Assembly (NCBI RefSeq): GCF_001540865.1
Contig: NC_033638.1
Coordinates: forward strand, 2,984,907-3,048,906
Direction: 5' to 3'
From: Ananas comosus
Taxonomy: Eukaryota > Streptophyta > Magnoliopsida > Poales > Bromeliaceae
DNA length: 64,000 nt
Positions within the stretch are counted from its first letter, which is position 1, and each line of letters opens with the position of its first letter. The translations under genes were made by a program, and so were the position numbers. Below are positions 33,580 to 45,358 of the stretch, piece by piece. The notes beneath the pieces were generated by a model, which was given only the letters and a program-made list of their open reading frames with translations, did not search any database and was not told the DNA's origin.

Positions 33580-34782
33580 AAATTCTATTACAATTAAGAA
33601 ATAAAGGTCAAGAATTCAGCTTCGACATAAATTCTATTTTTCGGTTTTCGATCTCAATGAAAACTGAAATTACCACTCATCTTACCTCCAAATTGGTCCA
33701 AACAAGATTCTAACTACTAGGGGATGAAGTCAAGATCACTTACAACCCTTCCAAAGCTTAGCTTCTATAAGAAATTCAAACGAATTTTATCAAAATCCAA
33801 AGCTGGTCCAGTTCAGTCCTGAAAATAAGCATTGCACCATTTTTTATCAACATGAAAATTAGAGCTAGTAACCTAATTTTTCAGCTCAAAGCAGGTATAA
33901 ACAGCATCCCATCATCCCCTCACCCAAATGCAAGTCTTCAATTTTGAAAATGGAGTATCAAATCATATCTAATTAAGCTCCCAAACTCAGCTGACCTGCT
34001 GCCAGAGTCGCTCACTGCTGCTGCTGCTATGACCAAGTAGTAAGAAAGGAGCCACAAAAGAGGGAGAGGGAATAAGAAAGAAGGAACTAAGGTTGATCTT
34101 AAGTTTCTAACTCTGTAAACAACCCATAAATAATAATCAAACCCTGTTCAAGAAGTTGGAAAGGCTCAAGAACTTAAATCCATAAACAATGCTGAAATTC
34201 AGCTTCAAAATCTAAATTGCACCATTCCAAGTAAAACTTACTTCAATTTCCAGCTTGGAAAAGCTTCAAACCAAGATTTACAATTTCCTTCATCTTCCAA
34301 CCTTTATCCATTTCGAAATTGAGCTATACTTGCATAGGATTGAGCCCCCCACAAAGCCAGCTAATGCTGCTGCCAGCCCTGCTGGTAATGGTGCTGCCAA
34401 CTGACATTGTTGTAGCTACTGCAACTGCAGCCTTGCTGCTGTGGTTGCTGCAGAGATGGAGGAGAGGGAAGAGGAGGGGAGGAGATAGATTGAGAAGAAG
34501 AGGAAGATGAATAGAAGGGAGGAGATGCTAGTATTCAGCAGCTGAATACTAGCTGCCAAAAACCCAATTTAAGGGTAGTTGGACTTGGTTGGATGTGCCA
34601 TTGGCACAACTTAACCAAAATTGCATCCATGCTGAAATTAAGTGATGTTTTGGATTTAATTTGCGACGTCGATTTCGCGTCCAAATTAAATCCGACTCGT
34701 CCTGACACTTTTTCGAGGTGTCGAAAATCACGAACTATAATCATTCCAAAAAAATAATATTTTAATATTTCGGGACACAACA

Positions 34783-36311
34783 TTTCAAATACAAAATCGT
34801 CGATAAAATGCAGTTTTGCATCGCGATGAATTTCTTGTGTCAGAAAATTTGCGTACGGTGAAATCGCAACGGAAAAAGAAATCAAACAAATTTGATTTTT
34901 AAAAACTTTTGAGATCTGATCTCAAGAACCACGCAATTAGGATCCCTCATGTTCTTTAAGATTAAAAAAGAAAAGTAAGATTCAATCTTTTACCTTTGCG
35001 TGGATAGATCTCAACCAAAATTTGATGATCGTGGAATTAGGTTCTTTTGAAGCCACATACGCGTCCGGCCTCTATAGGTATCTACACGAGGTTGGTGATA
35101 TGATCGATGTTCTTACCGGAGTGCTAGCTCCCATGCAAAGGACGTCCTTCTTACTAGAAGATGGAAGAGAGAGAAGAAGAAAGATGACGGCTAGGGTTTT
35201 CTAAAAACTCCCATATATGATATATAGGGATATAATCCTCTTTTTAATAATATAGTGACCATTAAGGATAAGTACAAATCTAAATTTAAATTTATCTTTT
35301 ACTTAATCGGTTAGATCGATCAAATTCTAATTTGATTCGACTTGAACTTTATCTTAATTTGATCATATCAAATTAATAATACAATATTTGCACATAAGTC
35401 TTCTTATAATTTACTAACTATTAGTAAGTCCTCTCTTGTAGCATTTACACTTTAATACCACTAATTTGTAACAATTACAAATTAATCCAATTATCAATAT
35501 ATTGACAATTAGGTCCTCCGGCAATTTAAAAATCACAATCTAACTATCCGATTAGTCACAACCTCTTATATGTGTGTGACTCCATAGTTCTATTCTATCT
35601 GGTAGTGAGATATATTTTGATCACTATCAACAATATCACTAAAACTCCTTTTAGTGGATGGGAATAATTTTAATTCAGCCCGATGAGAATTATCGATCAT
35701 CTAGATAATTCTCATGAGTCTCACTATTCACCAGTGACGCGCAGCAGCATGTAGTGGTATTCTAGTAGAATGGAATACTGAACCTCTTGGTGCAGTTACC
35801 GTGTGATACAGCCCTTCTATCATGAGTCCCGACTAGACGGAGATTATGGAATAAGGACCAGTCACACTACTGCAACATTAAATAAGTCACTGGCGAGTAA
35901 GTAGACATCCAAGTGACTTCTCGCGTTGGTCACGCTCGGTACCCTTATTCTCTAACAACCACCTGCATATTCGCTTCAGTGTCCCCACACTGTCGACTCG
36001 AGACTCGTTTACCCAAAAAGGGAAGCGATCTATGCACCAATCTTACCTGATCAATTACCGTCCCCTTGATGATCCATTGATCGGGAGCATTTAGGAATTA
36101 ACAATTAATGACACATGTCTCAAATTTTCAACTCTTGAGAATATATGTCATCATCTTATTAATTTCTTGGACGATTGATGGACACATACACAACATGAAT
36201 GAAAATAAAAATTCAAATTTATTCATAATATTTTGAAGTCAAATACAAATATATGTTATAGAAAGAATACATGTGTCGGCCTGGTTAACTTCTAGGGCAT
36301 ACATCTAACAT
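34783..36311 (-). mobile_element. LTR fragment, probably copia type
   Basis: Reading the minus strand from 36311, it starts TGTTAGATGTATGCCCTAGA and runs to about 34890, where GAACCACGCAATTAGG resembles the 3' end of large copia LTRs. No target duplication and no coding domain were found, so it is either truncated or a solo LTR with a lost end. ORFs at 34535-34885 and 35022-35204 look accidental. Confidence 0.4.
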
Positions 36312-37325
36312 CCGGCTGCATGGTTGCCTCAAAAATCATTGCCTAGCCCCATCGACTGACTGCCAAGGTCCCATGTGTTCATAGGTTACAGGAGAGCAGC
36401 GGAGGCTTCTAGTGCCAAAGTGGACACTTCTAGAAGCCCAGAGCGAAACTGTCGACCGACGACAATCGAGTTGATCTGGTGTTTGTGTTTGCTGCCCAGA
36501 CACTCAAATGGATGTGTTTTAGTGCAGCGGTGACTCATGACATGAGTTGGTATGTTTCGAGATGTTTTGTGGGTCCCACGGGCATCCCGGTGTATTTTGG
36601 GGATTCCCGGCAAGTTCGAAAATCGATTTTGGAAACCCCATCCCGCAGGTGGTCTTGGGTTTCTTAGCGATGTCTTTGAGTTAGTTGGTTTGGTTTTTGA
36701 CTCGGTGGATCTATCGTAGGTCCGGCCGACGGTTCTGCGCACCACGAGAGCTAGGTGCAGTTGCAGCCACAGGTGGGTACTTCGATCTGAAGTCGGTTCA
36801 GTAGTGCACGTTCGGTGATGTTCCCTTCATCTCTACCTTCTACTGCTTACATATATACATATACAGTACTTGAGCTCTTCACCGCATGACTTCGACTCTT
36901 GTTCTACTTAGTATACTCTCCCGTTTGCCATGATATAGAAGTAGAGCGGTAGTGACACTTGCGTTCATATTCCCGTTGACCTGAGTGGCCAGTGCCCGTG
37001 TACTTATAGTGTCATTGATCTCACACTTTCCAGTTAACCTGAGTGGTTGGTACTTGCATACTTGAGAGGATGTTGAGGTTGTCCATCCTAGTTGACCTGA
37101 GTTGTCGGTACTTGAGTTTCCATATAGCTTCAATGGCCAGTTGGTCGGTGTGCCCTCAGTGATTGTCGGCTATTCGCCGACTGTTAGCTACTGATCATAT
37201 TCGCATTGATCGCCACAGCTTGAGAGTATTTCACGAACACTAGCGAACTGATCCCCGGCAGGAGGGTGTTCTTTTCTGGAAAAGTGGTTGGTTGCCGGGA
37301 TGATACTGAATACTAACGCCATAGT
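36312..37325 (+). mobile_element. Fragment of an LTR related to the 4.3-kb solo LTR
   Basis: Stretches such as GGGTCCCACGGGCATCCCGG, AGGTGGGTACTTCGATC and GTTGACCTGAGTGG correspond to 52440-53400 in the solo LTR at 50210-54540. Neither LTR end is present. It abuts the truncated gypsy element at about 37340, so an illegitimate deletion probably joined them. Confidence 0.6.
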
Positions 37326-37340
37326 CCTTCAGTAACTCCA

Positions 37341-37690
37341 ATCACCGGCGTTGCCTCAGGTTCAACTCCCTCTGGGTGAACAGATACTTGAGACTTTTAT
37401 GATCGGTGAAAACCTCACAGTGCTCGACATACAAGTAATGCCGCCACAACTTCAAAGCAAAGACTACCGCGGCAAGCTCCAAGTAATGTGTAGGGTAATT
37501 CTTCTCATAATCCTTTAACTGCCGTGAAGCATAAGCAATTATGCTACCATACTGCATCAGCACACAGCCCAGCCCGCTGTGCAATGCATCACTGTAAATC
37601 ACAAATCCTTCCCTTATTACAGGTAGGGCAAGGATAGGAGCTGATGTCAACCTCTATCTCAACTCATCAAAGCTCCTCTGACAATTCTCA
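37341..37690 (-). pseudogene. Gypsy RNase H, truncated (Del-like)
   Basis: [18 protein letters not shown] is the first catalytic region, and [18 protein letters not shown] carries the Glu helix. [15 protein letters not shown] carries the next Asp. The protein ends at the element break shortly after LNLRQRR, so the last catalytic residue is lost. Confidence 0.88.
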
Positions 37691-38700
37691 CTCCAGATGA
37701 ACCGAACCCCCTTTCGAGTCAATCGGGTGAGGGTGTGGAAAGATTCGCAAAGCCTTCCACAAACCGACGGTAATATCCTGCCAGTCCAAGGAAACTCCTC
37801 ACCTCAGTCACCGTCGTCGATCTGGGCCAATCTCGAATAGCATCGATTTTCTTCGGGTCCACTGCTACTCCCTTAGCAGAAATCACGTGGCCCAAGAAAG
37901 CAACCTCCCGCAACCAGAACTCGCACTTTTTCAACTTGGCATACAACTTCTCTCGCAGAAGCTGTAGCACAGTCCTCAAGTGCTCCTCATGCTCGGCATC
38001 GCTCCGGGAGTATATCAGAATGTCATCAATGAAAACTACCACAAACCTATCCAAGAACGGCTTGAACACTCTGTTCATCAAATCCATGAATGCGGTAGGG
38101 GCATTCGTCAATCTAAAAGGCATCACTGTGAACTCATAATGCCCGTACCGAGTCCGAAAAGCCGTCTTGAGAACATCCTCGGCCCTCACCCTCAACTGGT
38201 GGTAACCTGACTGGAGGTCAATCTTCGAGAAGACACAAGATCCTTGCAGCTGATCAAACAGATCATCAATGCGCGGCAAAGGATACTTGTTCTTGATGGT
38301 CACCTTATTCAGCTCCCGGTAATCCACACATAACCTGAGCGAACCATCTTTCTTCTTTACAAATAACACCGGCGCTCCCCAAGGCGACACACTGGGTCTC
38401 ACATACCCCTTATCCATCAAATCATGAAGTTGCGCCTTTAGCTCTCTCAGTTCCGCTGGTGCCATCCGATACAGTACCTTTGAGATTGGTGCAGTTCCAG
38501 GAACTACATCAATCACGAACTCAATCTCCTTCTCCGGCAGTATCGTCGTCAACTCTGGGGGAAACACATCTGGAAACTCACGGACTACAGGAATATTCTT
38601 GAGTCCCGGCGCTGCCGTAGGTACCTCTACAACAGTCGCCAGAAATACCACACACACTCTACTCATCATCTGTCGAGCCCTCGCCGAAGATATCTAAGTG
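37691..38700 (-). pseudogene. Gypsy reverse transcriptase (Del-like)
   Basis: It shows the canonical motifs [55 protein letters not shown], and the active site [24 protein letters not shown] follows as the thumb. Only [12 protein letters not shown] departs from the common MPFGLTNAP form. The domain is nearly full length (37719-38669), and a stop near 38690 separates it from protease. Confidence 0.95.
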
Positions 38701-39240
38701 GCAAACAACGTGCTCCTGCAGCCCCTAAAAGTGAACTCCTCCTGGCCTGACTCGCGGAACATCACCGTCCTCGCTCCATAATCAATAGTAGCATAGTACC
38801 GCGCCATCCAGTCCATACCGAGCACAACGTCAAAGTCCTACAACTGCCCTAACACCAACAGGTCTGCGGGCATGATCCACAAATCCAACTGCACCGGACA
38901 TGACCAACAATACTCTGCAACGTGTAACACATGGTCGGGGATCTGCACCTCTCGTGCCTGTGACAATGACCCTAACTCTAGACCATGCAACAATGCAAAT
39001 ACTCGGCTAACAAAGGAATGCGATGCACCGGTATCAAAAAGTGTACGAGCTCTAATGCCAGAAATCAAAATAATACCTGCCACCACTCGGTCGGCTGCTG
39101 TAGAATCCTCCACTTGGGCTGCATAAACCCTGCCACTCGGAGCCTGCTGTCGCTGCTCACTCTGACGCGACACAGACGATCTGTCCTCCTGGCGAAAACT
39201 CGGAGCTGCTCCAAAAGACTGCGGAGGTCCTGGCTGTGCT
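38701..39240 (-). pseudogene. Gypsy aspartic protease (Del-like)
   Basis: ARTLFDTGASHSFVSRVFA is the active site (DTGA). In the next frame piece DFDVVLGMDWMARYYATIDY is the conserved tail. A stop after LVLGQL at about 38838 splits the domain. Confidence 0.85.
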
Positions 39241-40480
39241 CATGCGATGGATGGTGCTGGTGATGCTGCTCGAGGACAAGCTGATCTCATATGCCCAGGC
39301 TGACCACAACTGTAACACCTGCCCTCTCTCTGCTCGCACTGCCGGGGCCAGTGGGGTCCCCCGCAGATCATACACTGCGGTGTCCTCGGTGGCTGTGCCT
39401 GCTGACGGGAACCCCCAGAACGCTGACGTCCCGAAGACCCACGACCCTGAGAGCGTGATCGTGGCAGTCTCGGCGGACGCCTACTGCTTGACGGTCCTGC
39501 ATCATCTAGAAAGGGGCGCTTCCGGTCCTGACTCTGCCCCACTGCCTGAGTCCTCTTTCGAATAGATGCATCACCCCTCTCAACCCACAGAGGCTGCTCC
39601 ATCGACGCATCCAAGGTCCGCAATCTCTGCGCCTGAACCAACTGGAAGATCTCGGGCCTCAAACACTGCTCAAAGAGGTAAACTCGGTGCGCCTCATCCC
39701 TGGCCACGAACGGCACACAGTTTAGGAGTCGAGTGAACTCCCGATATACTCCTGGACTGTCCGCTCGCCCTGCTGAATCCTCTTCAGATCCTCCTCGAGC
39801 TTCTGTTTCACGCTGTTGGGAAAATACATCCCGAACAGCATTCCACAGAACTCGTCCCACTTCATATGCAGTGCTACTAGCCCATAGTCTCGCCTCACTC
39901 TCCTCCACCAGGCGTGAGCATCGCCTGCTAAGCAGTGTACTCCTAAAGGCACCTGCTCCCTCTCAGGAATGAACAGATCCTCAAAAAGCTTCTCCATCGC
40001 GCTGACCCAGCCCTCAACAACCCAAGCCTCCGTGCAACTGCCATCAAAAGTCGGTCGGTCAAAACGACGAAAACGGGCAAGTCTCTCAGCTATCCGCTCC
40101 TGCTCAGCCTAAGTCAGCTATGGGGCCTCACCAAAAGCTGCAACTGCGCTAGGGGAACTGTCGCTGGTGGGGGTACAGCTGCGGCTGGTGCTGCTACTGG
40201 AGTAGTGGGAGGTGAGACTGGCTGCTCTAGGGCGCTCGGTGCTGTACTCTGGGATGGAGCTAACCTCTCGCACATCCTCTATAATAACAGTCCCTACTGC
40301 CTCGTCACCTCTGTCAGGGCGGCTATCTGTGCAGGGGATGCACTCGCCTCCGGTAGAACACTCTGCTCCTGCCGGGCACTCTGCTTCGCCTGCTTAGGTA
40401 TCCCGGGAGGTACGGTACAATCCTGTGACAACTGCACACGCTCCCGCAATGACGGTCGACCTCTGCGTCGATGCATAGCT
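39240..40480 (-). pseudogene. Gypsy gag with CCHC zinc knuckle (Del-like)
   Basis: MEKLFEDLFIPEREQVPLGV, LAGDAHAWWRRVRRDYGL, and KWDEFCGMLFGMYFPNSVKQ are the retrotransposon-gag core. In a shifted frame, CYSCGQPGHMRSACP is the zinc knuckle. The start lies around 40474, where MHRRRGRPSLRERVQL reads on the minus strand. At least two frameshifts interrupt it (near 39722-39908 and near 40100). Confidence 0.88.
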
Positions 40481-40747
40481 GTAACAAGGAAAAACAGGGT
40501 CAGATAAAATATAAACACTCTCGACCCAATCAACGAAAGTTTGGAAGGCGGCACCTATTTTCTCTCAAAATTTATGTCGTCTGCAGCCAACATAATTTTG
40601 CAGGCCAAAACAGATACTCCTCCAATTACTCACTCCACTCAAGGAGGAGTTAAAACAACTAATCATTGACTTTCGCGATAAATCACGCCTCTCGCGTCTT
40701 GCCTTCCTAAAATTTGCCAAACTTAGGTTTCCTAAGTCCCAACGACC

Positions 40748-40775
40748 TAATGCTAAGTCTGATACCAACTTAATC
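40748..40775 (-). other. Primer-binding site of the Del-like element
   Basis: On the minus strand the LTR end GGGGCGTGACA is followed by GATTAAGTTGGTATCAGACT, a Met-tRNA-type primer-binding sequence. This fixes the LTR boundary at 40776. Confidence 0.8.
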
Positions 40776-42606
40776 TGTCACGCCCCGGATTACACGTTCC
40801 CCGGGCACGCCGACAAATCCGCCGTACACAAAGAAATTTTTCTATATACGAAGCGTAGCTGTACCTGTAATAAATATAATACTACAACCAGTAGTATAGA
40901 GCTACTCGAATAAAACTGGTATAAACAGGGACAAGTTCCATATACATACATACGTCCAGGTATACAAAAATGCTCGCCCAGCGAGATACAACAAGTATGT
41001 ATAAGAAACTCAAAAACTAGCACTACCTGCAGCTGGTAACCTCTCGAACAAGGGAAGGGCTCTAACTGGCAACGCCCTTGCCACGATCAGTCTCTGAGGA
41101 AGCAGCAGCCGGAACAGCAGGCTCTGCAAAAATAGGGTAACAACTGGGCGTGAGAACTACTGTAAAAACAAGTAGTTCTCAATGGGTGCCGCCCTAAACA
41201 TCATCGGTCTACCCACTAAGTCTACAAAAGGGAGTAAAGATAGTAGAAGAATGCTGGAAGGAAATCTACAGCTACAAGTCGCTACACTATCATGCTCTAT
41301 ACTAACCAACTGTAGGAAATGTCAATTCTGACCCAATCCAACTGGGACTGTAAGCCTACCCGTCCCTGGGACTGTGAACACACCCGTCCCGCCCGATTGT
41401 GACTATACAGCTACTTCCACACTAAGCGGTCCGCGGAGAGCAAGTCCAACCTGCACGAACGATACCAACGTGAAAGCACAACGCCCGTCTCCGGAGTGGC
41501 ACTCGTGGGAGCTACCCAACCGAGTATGCAGCGTATCTCTGTCGAGCTCAATCAGGCTCTCACAAGACAAAGTCAAGTAACCGAATCTAACTGATCTAAT
41601 AACCAATAGGTCACGTGCCCTCGGCACAATCTGACACCAAAACAGCGATATGGGTCCACCGTCAATTCCGACGGCACTCAACAGTCCGGAACAGTCTGAA
41701 CGCTATTGTAAAAATACGCTAGGCATCCCAGCACGAGCGTAATAGCTATCTAAACTACCTCGGGTATCCACCACGTTGAAACTGCAGCGATACAAAATTA
41801 CAACGACTTCTAGAGCTAAATCAGGTAGTTTAAGCATGTGACAAATTCAAATCGCAGGTTTTCTCCTAAGTCATATCCAAGTCCAACATGTGCAAGTAGA
41901 TTTAGTAACACTAGGCTCCAATTCAGATTTTTGTAAAAGAAACACAAAATCCATGAATCGAGCAAAAAGAATATGCAAAAACAACTACAACGACACATGC
42001 CGACTATCTCTATATACTTAGAAGACAAACCGACGATTAACCCACCTCCAAAGCTAATCCCAATCCGGCGCGACGTTGAGAACGGCGGAATCGCACCCTC
42101 GCCCGGTCTCCTCGCGACGCTACGACGATGAACGCGCGCTCGAACGACACTGTGGCGCGACGTCGACGAAACTCCAACTCCACCCGAGCTCCTCCCTGTG
42201 TGCGGCCGAGTCTAGAGAAAAAGAGGAGAAGAAGCACCAAAGTATTCTCTCTCAGCCTCTCTACACCTGTATATAGCAGCGGGGAAGAAGGGTGACACGT
42301 ACGAGGCATGGAAAAACCAAAATGCCCTCTCACCTAGTGAACCGGTACACGAGCAGTTGTACCGGTACAAATGGCAACCCGAGAGCAATCTGTGCGGAAA
42401 CAGGCGAAGTGTACCGGTACACCCCCGATGTTGTACTGGTACAGAAAGTGTACCGATACACTTCCGATGTTGTACCTGTACAACAAGTAGAAAATCTGCA
42501 ATTTGCAGATTCCAATGCTAACTCCTGCTCTCGCGTCCCCACTGAGTCCGTTTTGCGTCTATTTCGCGCCAACGCGACTCGGGCTTGTCCCGACACCCTC
42601 ACGACA
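40776..42606 (-). repeat. 5' LTR of the Del-like element, 1.83 kb
   Basis: In its own sense it starts TGTCGTGAGGGTGTCGGGAC at 42606 and ends GGGGCGTGACA at 40776. It carries the shared motif (plus strand GTGAGAACTACTGTA...GTTCTCAATGGGTGC) at 41151-41190 and a TATA-like CTATATAC near 42270-42277. GTACCGGTAC-type palindromes lie between the LTR start and that TATA. Confidence 0.8.
42339..42481. repeat. GTACCGGTAC palindromes in the Del-like LTR
   Basis: Exact or near copies begin at 42339 (variant), 42359, 42411, 42433 (GTACTGGTAC), 42450 (variant) and 42472 (variant). Spacings are 20, 52, 22, 17 and 22 bp. They lie 115-275 bp from the LTR start, upstream of the TATA-like box, a position comparable to the array at 17062-17616. 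Confidence 0.85.
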
Positions 42607-42956
42607 TGTTGACAAGCCTCAAATCCTGTACACCAGGGATACTACACGAATATTGTGCTCTGTTAGAAGGAGTTCATGGTCTACATTGTGTTCTTACAAC
42701 TTTCTACGTAAAGAAAAAGAGGTAAGATTCATGAAATTTTGTAATTTTTTACATCTAGGTTTTGTTAATCAGCAAACTAAAATATTAATTCAAGGTCTAT
42801 ATAATGTTTTCTGAAACATTCTATAAATTAACTTCTTCTCATTTTATTCTATGAATTAATTTTTTGTGATTTGATCTTTAATATCTTTTGCATGCATCGA
42901 AATGTTGCATTATATTTGGTGTTATTTAAATTTAGCTATTGATTTGCAATTGCAGC

Positions 42957-44463
42957 ATGGCACCAGATTATAGATTGAAAGTTATGTATGGGGGAGTGTT
43001 TAAACCAGTTAAGACAAAATTAGGCAGAAAATATATGTATGGAATGCAAACTTGCTACACAGTACTTAGTGATACACATACTTTAAAAAAAAATTTTGAA
43101 AATATCAAAAAAATGTGGGATTGGGGGGAAACAGAATATGTGCGAGTGGCTTATAAATCAAAGAAGACCAAAGGAGAAGCTCAAAAGTTTATTGATATTA
43201 AAGGTGAAAGTGATTTTCTAGATATGTTAGACCAATTCACAGATGGTACAGAAATAGAAATATTTGTTACTATTAGTTCTGATGGCATCCCTTTTAATTT
43301 CAATGTTCAGCATGATGGTGCTACTGATCCTACTGGTAGTGGTACTATTGATAAAGCTGAGGAAGAAGTTGGTGGTGGTGCTACTGATCCTACTGGTGTT
43401 GATGGTGGAAAAAAGGATAAAGCTGATAATGGAGTTGAGGGTATAGTTGAGGGTGAAGTTGAGGGTGAAGATCATGTTAGAATTGAGAATGTAGCTGTGG
43501 AAGAAGATAATGTTGGAGATGAAGATGCTGATTATGATGGTGTAGACTATGCTGTTGGAGATGAAGATGATGATTATGATGGTGTAGACTATGCTGTTGG
43601 AGATAAAGGTGTAGCTGAGGAAGAATATGGTGTTGAAGATGAAGGTGGAGCTCATCTAGAGGCTGATTATGATGCTGTAGATAAAGGTGTTGGAGATGAA
43701 GGTGTAGCTGATGGAGTAGATGAATCGGATAAATCCTCTACTGAAAATTTTGAAAAGAATTGAGACTTTAGTTCCACTGAAACTGACTCAGGTAAGGATG
43801 AGTTAGTTTATGACAATGAGAATCCAATTGTGGACTATGGTGTGAAGTATCCTGATGTCAATTCATTTAGAAGTGCTCTTCCTTAATTCGCTATCCAAAA
43901 TCAATTCCAATACAAGGTTATAAAAAGTGATCAATCTAGAGTGACTGCAAGATGTATGACAGAAGGTTGTGGATGGAGAATACATGCAGCAAGGATTCGA
44001 GGAGAAGCTACCTTTCAGGTAAATAAGTAAATTGTCATTGCTACTATGTCTAATATTTCTTTACTCTAATTATTTCTTTCAATCTATTATATCGACAGAT
44101 CAAAACTCTCCAATCAGAGCATACGTGTGAAGTTGTCAATAGGTGTGGAAACAAGAATGCTACAAAAGGATGGATTGCAGAAAGAATCATTAATTGGCTA
44201 AAAAATGAAGGTGATATACCTGTGAGTGAATTGTCTAGAAGACTTAAAGAGCAGTATGGAAGGTTGGAGTTGCCCTATTTAAGGGTGTGGAAGGGCAAGG
44301 GCAGCGGGAGTTAGATTCTCAAGTTTCAGCAGAAACATCACAACAGCAAGGAGTATTTCATGATACAACATCAACAGCAGCAAACACACAAAATGAGGCA
44401 ATTCTCTATTCACAACAGGGTTCAACCATTTTTAGCATTGATGCAAGTAGATTGCTAGGTTGA
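42957..44463 (+). pseudogene. MULE transposase (mudrA-like), internal deletion
   Basis: MAPDYRLKVMYGGVFKPV starts at 42957, directly after a TTTGCAATTGCAG acceptor of a 5' UTR intron. The first 100 residues are the PB1-like MULE N-domain, followed by an acidic Asp/Glu/Gly/Val repeat tract (43317-43720). The MuDR zinc-binding region (ARCMTEGCGWRIHAARIRGE, and HTC after the intron at 44019-44098) comes next. TGA at 43761 and TAA at 43885 interrupt the frame. At about 44300 the sequence jumps from ELPYLRVWKGK to a Ser/Gln-rich C-terminus, so the DDE catalytic and SWIM zinc domains are absent. Confidence 0.8.
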
Positions 44464-44904
44464 GAGTCAGTTCATGTAAAGAATGCTCTGTTATTTTTTG
44501 GATGATGATGACCCTATTATTTTTTGGATGATGATGGATGATGATGGCCTGTAATTATTTGGATGATGATGACCCTGTTATATTTTGGATGTGGTGACTT
44601 ATATTTTGGAACTTGAAGGATATTATTGTTATTCATAATATAATTATTATTCATGAGGACTTATATTTTTGGATGATGATGGACTTGTTGGTATATGAGC
44701 AGTTGTCTCTGCTATGATGTAATCCAAGTAATTGCGAATATATATAGAGCTTAAATAAGACATCCTATATAAATACTTCTTTAACAGAGATACAGTGTTG
44801 TAATTGCATGTTTAAAATACTAAGGCATCCTGTAAACCAATCCAATTACATGGAAATTATATAATACTCCATCACATCCTGTATTATATAATACTCCATC
44901 ATAT

Positions 44905-45358
44905 CTAAAATACTCCCCTTATCAGTATATCAAGGATTACAATACAAAAAAGTAATTTAAGCCAAAACAGAACTTTCACTTCCATCCTTTGAATTTTTTG
45001 CTCAGTGGCTTCTCTACTTGCTTTTAACTGATATTTTAGATCTGAAGTGCTGTGCTGCACATCGTCAGTCCATAAAAAATAATTGCAATGTCCAACTCGT
45101 TCAACCTGCAAAGAGAAAAAAAAATTTCTTATATATTATTCATAAGATAAAGAAAAAAAAATAATGTGCAAACTAAAACCACAACCATGCAGTTAGAATA
45201 TACAATAGCTTATCTTACCCCCCCAATTTGGGCAACGGTAGAATCGACGTCCTTGGCTTGGGCTGCTTCGATACCTATATTCTACAAGATCTTCCGCAGT
45301 CGCACACAGGAATTTGTGCGCTAGGAGTTGATGCAGATCTCTCACTTAGATGGCTCAT
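44905..45358 (-). pseudogene. GRF-type zinc-finger small membrane protein, frameshifted
   Basis: Exon one (45358-45219) starts MSHLSERSAS, gives PVCDCGRSCR and, one frame over, GRRFYRCPNWGG. Exon two (45105-44905) gives VGHCNYFLWTDD, a heptad-like EATEQKIQRMEVK and a C-terminal hydrophobic helix LFWLKLLFCIVILDILI. C-x-C-G...FYRCP...CNYFLW is the zf-GRF signature. The intron 45106-45218 has GT/AG borders. A single frame change within exon one breaks the finger. Such GRF plus single-helix proteins are common in plants. Its place inside the MULE, convergent to the transposase, suggests it is the element's second gene. Confidence 0.65.

Larger units (their letters stand above)
26787..34782 (-). 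mobile_element. Probable solo LTR, about 3.0 kb, split by a copia element
   Basis: In its own sense it ends GAGGCGTGACA at 26787 and probably starts TGTTGTGTCCCGAAAT at 34782. The flanks TTTAA (26782-26786) and TTTCA (34783-34787) match at four of five positions. The shared LTR motif reads, on the plus strand, GTGAGAACTACTACAAAATA...CAGTAGGTAC at 27170-27215. No primer-binding site lies outside the 26787 end, so it is not part of a full element. The copia element at 28571-33579 sits inside; without it the LTR is about 2,982 bp. Confidence 0.6.
37341..42606 (-). mobile_element. Del/Tekay-like Ty3/gypsy element, 3' part deleted
   Basis: The 5' LTR (40776-42606), primer-binding site, gag, protease, reverse transcriptase and part of RNase H are present in order. 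Integrase, chromodomain and 3' LTR are missing, and the sequence stops abruptly near 37341. The reverse transcriptase sequence ([19 protein letters not shown]) is the Del/Tekay chromovirus type. Several stops and frameshifts are present. Confidence 0.88.

Noticed and set aside
43227..43655. A 142-codon minus-strand open frame
   Set aside because: It is the reverse strand of the acidic repeat tract of the MULE transposase, and its composition (Ile, Ser, Phe, Asn) reflects that.
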